Origin: Novosphingobium sp. KCTC 2891
GTDB lineage: Bacteria > Pseudomonadota > Alphaproteobacteria > Sphingomonadales > Sphingomonadaceae
Assembly: GCF_025938155.1 (NCBI RefSeq)
Contig: NZ_JAPCZG010000001.1
Coordinates: forward strand, 248,001-312,000
DNA length: 64,000 nt
Direction: 5' to 3'
Shown here piece after piece: positions 61,848 through 64,000 of this stretch. Numbering within the stretch: the stretch's first letter is position 1; the number at the start of each line of letters is the position of its first letter. The translations under genes and the position numbers were made by a program. Under the pieces are notes generated by a model that was not told where the DNA came from, did no database searches, and saw nothing but the letters and a program-made list of their open reading frames with translations.

Positions 61848-61879
61848 AAAAAGGGCGCACCTCGCGGCGCGCCCTTTTT
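61848..61879. terminator. Bidirectional factor-independent terminator after infC
   Basis: AAAAAGGGCGC (61848-61858) pairs with GCGCCCTTTTT (61869-61879) over a 10-base loop, giving U-runs on either strand. It lies 25 bases beyond the infC stop (minus strand). Confidence 0.85.
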
Positions 61880-61903
61880 CGATTCGCAGTGAAGGTCCGG
61901 CGC

Positions 61904-62446
61904 TTACTTCGGCGCCAGCACCATCAGCATCTGGCGGCCTTCCATGCGGGGGAAGGCTTCGACCTTGGCGATCTCCGCCACGTCGTCCTGCACCTTGCGC
62001 AGCAGGTTCATGCCCAGCTGCTGGTGCGAGAGCTCGCGGCCGCGGAAGCGCAGGGTCACCTTCACCTTGTCGCCATCCTCGATGAAGCGGAACACGTTCC
62101 GCATCTTCACGTCATAGTCGTGATCATCGATGTTGGGACGCATCTTGATCTCTTTGATCTCCTGCGTCTTTTGGCTCTTTCGGGCGAGGTTGGCCTTCTT
62201 CTGCGCCTCGTACCGGAACTTGCCGACATCGAGGAACTTGCAGACCGGCGGGTCCGCGGTGGGCGAGACTTCGACGAGGTCGAGGCCAACTTCGGCCGCC
62301 TGATCGATCGCCTCGCGGGTGTACATCACCCCCAGGTTTTCGCCGTTCTCATCGATCACGCGCACCTTCGGCACGTTGATCATCAGGTTGTAGCGTGGCC
62401 CGCTCTTGACGGGGGGCGCCATACTGCGCCGGGGAGGGGGAGCTAT
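61904..62446 (-). CDS. infC: Translation initiation factor IF-3 (probable ATA start)
   Basis: IF-3 prevents premature subunit joining and proofreads the start codon. From [20 protein letters not shown] to [10 protein letters not shown] it is a full N- and C-domain protein of about 172 residues from the ATG at 62422. That ATG has no ribosome site. Eight codons upstream, in frame, an ATA at 62444-62446 is preceded by AGGAG (62455-62459) with 8-base spacing. IF-3 genes often use rare starts (AUU, AUC, AUA) for autoregulation, so I take the ATA as the start, giving 180 residues. The ATG remains the conservative alternative. Confidence 0.9.
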   Translation of the reverse strand: MAPPPRRSMAPPVKSGPRYNLMINVPKVRVIDENGENLGVMYTREAIDQAAEVGLDLVEVSPTADPPVCKFLDVGKFRYEAQKKANLARKSQKTQEIKEIKMRPNIDDHDYDVKMRNVFRFIEDGDKVKVTLRFRGRELSHQQLGMNLLRKVQDDVAEIAKVEAFPRMEGRQMLMVLAPK

Positions 62447-62557
62447 AGTGCGATCTCCTGAATGTTGCTCGAAATTGCGGCTTCGGGCGCGCTCATATCA
62501 CAATGGCGCAGCAGATAAAGAGCCAAGCTTGCAAGATGGTGACTGCGACGTGCCGGA

Positions 62558-63241
62558 TCAAGCCCGATGCTGGCTTTCGCGCCACAGCGGAAAGCGCGCG
62601 AGACGGCCCGCCGCGGGCACCAGCGCGTCGATCGCGCGCGCCGGCTGCATTGCCGCCAGAATGGCAGGATCGCCCGCATCCATCCCGCCGGTCAGCGCGC
62701 CGAAGGCCGGCAGGATCAGCTTGCGCTCGCTCGCAACCACGCAAGGCCGCGCAATTCGGCGGCCGCGCGCGGTAATCCGCAGCTTGGGGTGGAAGTGACC
62801 GGAAAGCTCGGGCCGTGTCTCGCCGGGCCGCGCTTCGTGCCGCAGCAGCAGCCCGCGCACGTCCAGCTCGTCCACGAAAGTGCCCGGCGCCTTGCCGCCC
62901 TTCACGTCGTGATTGCCGGTGATCCACACCCAGTCGGTCGCGCGGCTCAGTGCATCGAGCATCCCGGCCGCGTGCGGTTCGAGCCGCTCGGCGCCCTGCG
63001 CATCGTGGAAATTGTCGCCCAGGCAGAACACCCGCCGCGCGCCGGTCTCGCGAATCGCCTCCGCCACCCGCTCCAGCGTCTCGCGGCTGTCGTAGGGGGG
63101 CAGCATCTGCCCGAACCGCGCAAAGTAGCTCGCCTTTTCCAGATGCAGGTCCGCCACCAGCAGCGCCTGTTCCTCCGCCCAGTACAGCGCGCGCCCGCTG
63201 CCCAGCCGCAAGTCCTGATTGGCGAACGAAAAGGGAACCAT
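62558..63241 (-). CDS. pdeM: Ligase-associated DNA damage response endonuclease PdeM
   Basis: 227 residues of the calcineurin-like phosphoesterase fold. Metal motifs: VADLHLEKA, CLGDNFHD, WITGNHD and SGHFHPK. The family is associated with a DNA ligase and a Lhr-like helicase in many bacteria, but neither is next to it here. The start at 63241 faces hemF across about 45 bases, so the two genes share an upstream region. Substrate inferred to be DNA from the family, not shown here. Confidence 0.88.
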   Translation of the reverse strand: MVPFSFANQDLRLGSGRALYWAEEQALLVADLHLEKASYFARFGQMLPPYDSRETLERVAEAIRETGARRVFCLGDNFHDAQGAERLEPHAAGMLDALSRATDWVWITGNHDVKGGKAPGTFVDELDVRGLLLRHEARPGETRPELSGHFHPKLRITARGRRIARPCVVASERKLILPAFGALTGGMDAGDPAILAAMQPARAIDALVPAAGRLARFPLWRESQHRA

Positions 63242-63285
63242 GGCTTCCCCTTGCCGGATGGCGATTCCCTTGGCAAGGCCTCTGC

Positions 63286-64000
63286 ATGACCGAGACGAAG
63301 ACCGACTGGACCGACCAGACCGCCCGCGCCCGCCAGTGGTTCGAGAGCCTGCGCGATCGCATCTGCGCCGAATTCGAAGCGATCGAGCGCGAGGCCGGCA
63401 GCGACGCCCGCTTCGCCTATACCCTGTGGAACCGCGAGCACGAAGGCGAGCCGGTCGAAAATGGCGGCGGCGGCGTGCAGGGCCTGATGAAGGGCAAGGT
63501 TTTCGAGAAGGTCGGCGTCAACGTCTCGACCGTGGGTGGCACCTTCTCCAAGGACTTCGCCGCTTCGATCAACGGGGCGGACCCGGAAAACCCCGGCTTC
63601 ACCGCAACCGGCATCAGCCTCGTCGCGCACATGGCGAACCCGCACGTGCCCGCCGTCCACATGAACACCCGCTTCCTCACCACGCGCAAGGCATGGTTCG
63701 GCGGCGGCGGCGATCTCAACCCGCCGATCCCCTATGCCGAGGATACCGCCGATTTCCACGCCGCCTACAAGGCCGCGTGCGATGCGCACGATCCCGAATA
63801 CTACCCGCGCTTCAAGGCGTGGGCGGACGACTACTTCTACATCCCCCATCGCAAGGTGCATCGCGGGGTCGGCGGGATCTTCTACGATCACCTCGAATGC
63901 GCCGATGAAGCGCAGTTCGACGCGAACTTCGCTTTCACCCGCGATGTCGGCGAAGCGTTTCTGGCCGCATTCCCCATGCTGGTCCGCCGCCGCATGGGGC
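63286..64000 (+). CDS. hemF: Oxygen-dependent coproporphyrinogen III oxidase, 3' end cut by window edge
   Basis: About 238 residues visible from ATG 63286 to the window edge. HemF performs the same step as HemN but with oxygen. Conserved parts: GGGGVQGLMKGKVFEKVGVN (shortened), FTATGISLVAHMANPHVP, MNTRFLTTRKAWFGGGGDLN (parts), and HRGVGGIFYD. It is divergent from pdeM. Its pairing with hemN elsewhere in the window implies haem synthesis under both aerobic and low-oxygen conditions. Confidence 0.96.
   Translation, partial: MTETKTDWTDQTARARQWFESLRDRICAEFEAIEREAGSDARFAYTLWNREHEGEPVENGGGGVQGLMKGKVFEKVGVNVSTVGGTFSKDFAASINGADPENPGFTATGISLVAHMANPHVPAVHMNTRFLTTRKAWFGGGGDLNPPIPYAEDTADFHAAYKAACDAHDPEYYPRFKAWADDYFYIPHRKVHRGVGGIFYDHLECADEAQFDANFAFTRDVGEAFLAAFPMLVRRRMG

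Overview
The window reads as chromosomal DNA of a high-GC alphaproteobacterium, most likely a sphingomonad (Novosphingobium/Sphingomonas-like). Supporting signs are the rpmF-plsX-fabH-ihfA-merR gene order, a CobT cobaltochelatase subunit, a complete ccoNOQP-ccoGHIS block, an Entner-Doudoroff aldolase, a PdeM-type nuclease and dense packing with stop/start overlaps. This assignment is inferred from gene content and style, not from a database search. I found no rRNA, tRNA, CRISPR array, insertion sequence or prophage.

Layout. 0-15.5 kb is mostly housekeeping: priA (cut by the left edge), a DUF4197 lipoprotein, fsa, cobT, two tandem nitroreductases, a CHASE2 adenylate cyclase with an overlapping exported partner, cysS, a 2-hydroxyacid dehydrogenase, and a ThDP enzyme followed by an aldehyde dehydrogenase. 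15.6-25.6 kb is the most unusual block. Four genes overlap end to end and encode a pentahaem cytochrome, a lipoprotein with two HbpS/GlcG-like domains, an outer-membrane beta-barrel, and a 1527-residue decahaem cytochrome fused to an LVIVD-type beta-propeller. Together they look like an unfamiliar type of porin-cytochrome electron conduit.

25.6-28.2 kb holds a divergent regulator locus (S24/CI-like regulator facing a tiny HTH-like protein) with a candidate operator, a metallo-hydrolase and a MAPEG protein. 28.4-31.6 kb is the rpmF-plsX-fabH-ihfA-merR block. 31.6-37.8 kb has a translationally coupled helicase/SixA-type pair, a lone flagellin, a remnant of a type I-secreted RTX protein, a PH-domain-like membrane protein and OmpW.

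38.0-47.4 kb is the cbb3 oxidase operon with its copper-loading and assembly genes, a small Cys-rich exported protein and hemN, preceded by an FNR/FixK-type box. 47.5-56.2 kb carries eda, a divergent PEP carboxylase, a DUF1800/DUF1501 pair, a potassium channel and a cystathionine gamma-synthase family enzyme. 56.3-60.2 kb (minus strand) is a four-gene operon of a split DUF4331 pair, a TPR protein and a HupE/UreJ-like membrane protein. The window ends with an SLC13 permease, infC (apparently starting at ATA), pdeM and the start of hemF.

How it fits together. The cbb3 operon, hemN, hemF, OmpW and the multihaem cluster all point to a cell that adjusts respiration and haem supply to low oxygen. 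The idea that the multihaem conduit exchanges electrons with the cbb3 branch is my inference. Enzyme names rest on recognised motifs and overall similarity.
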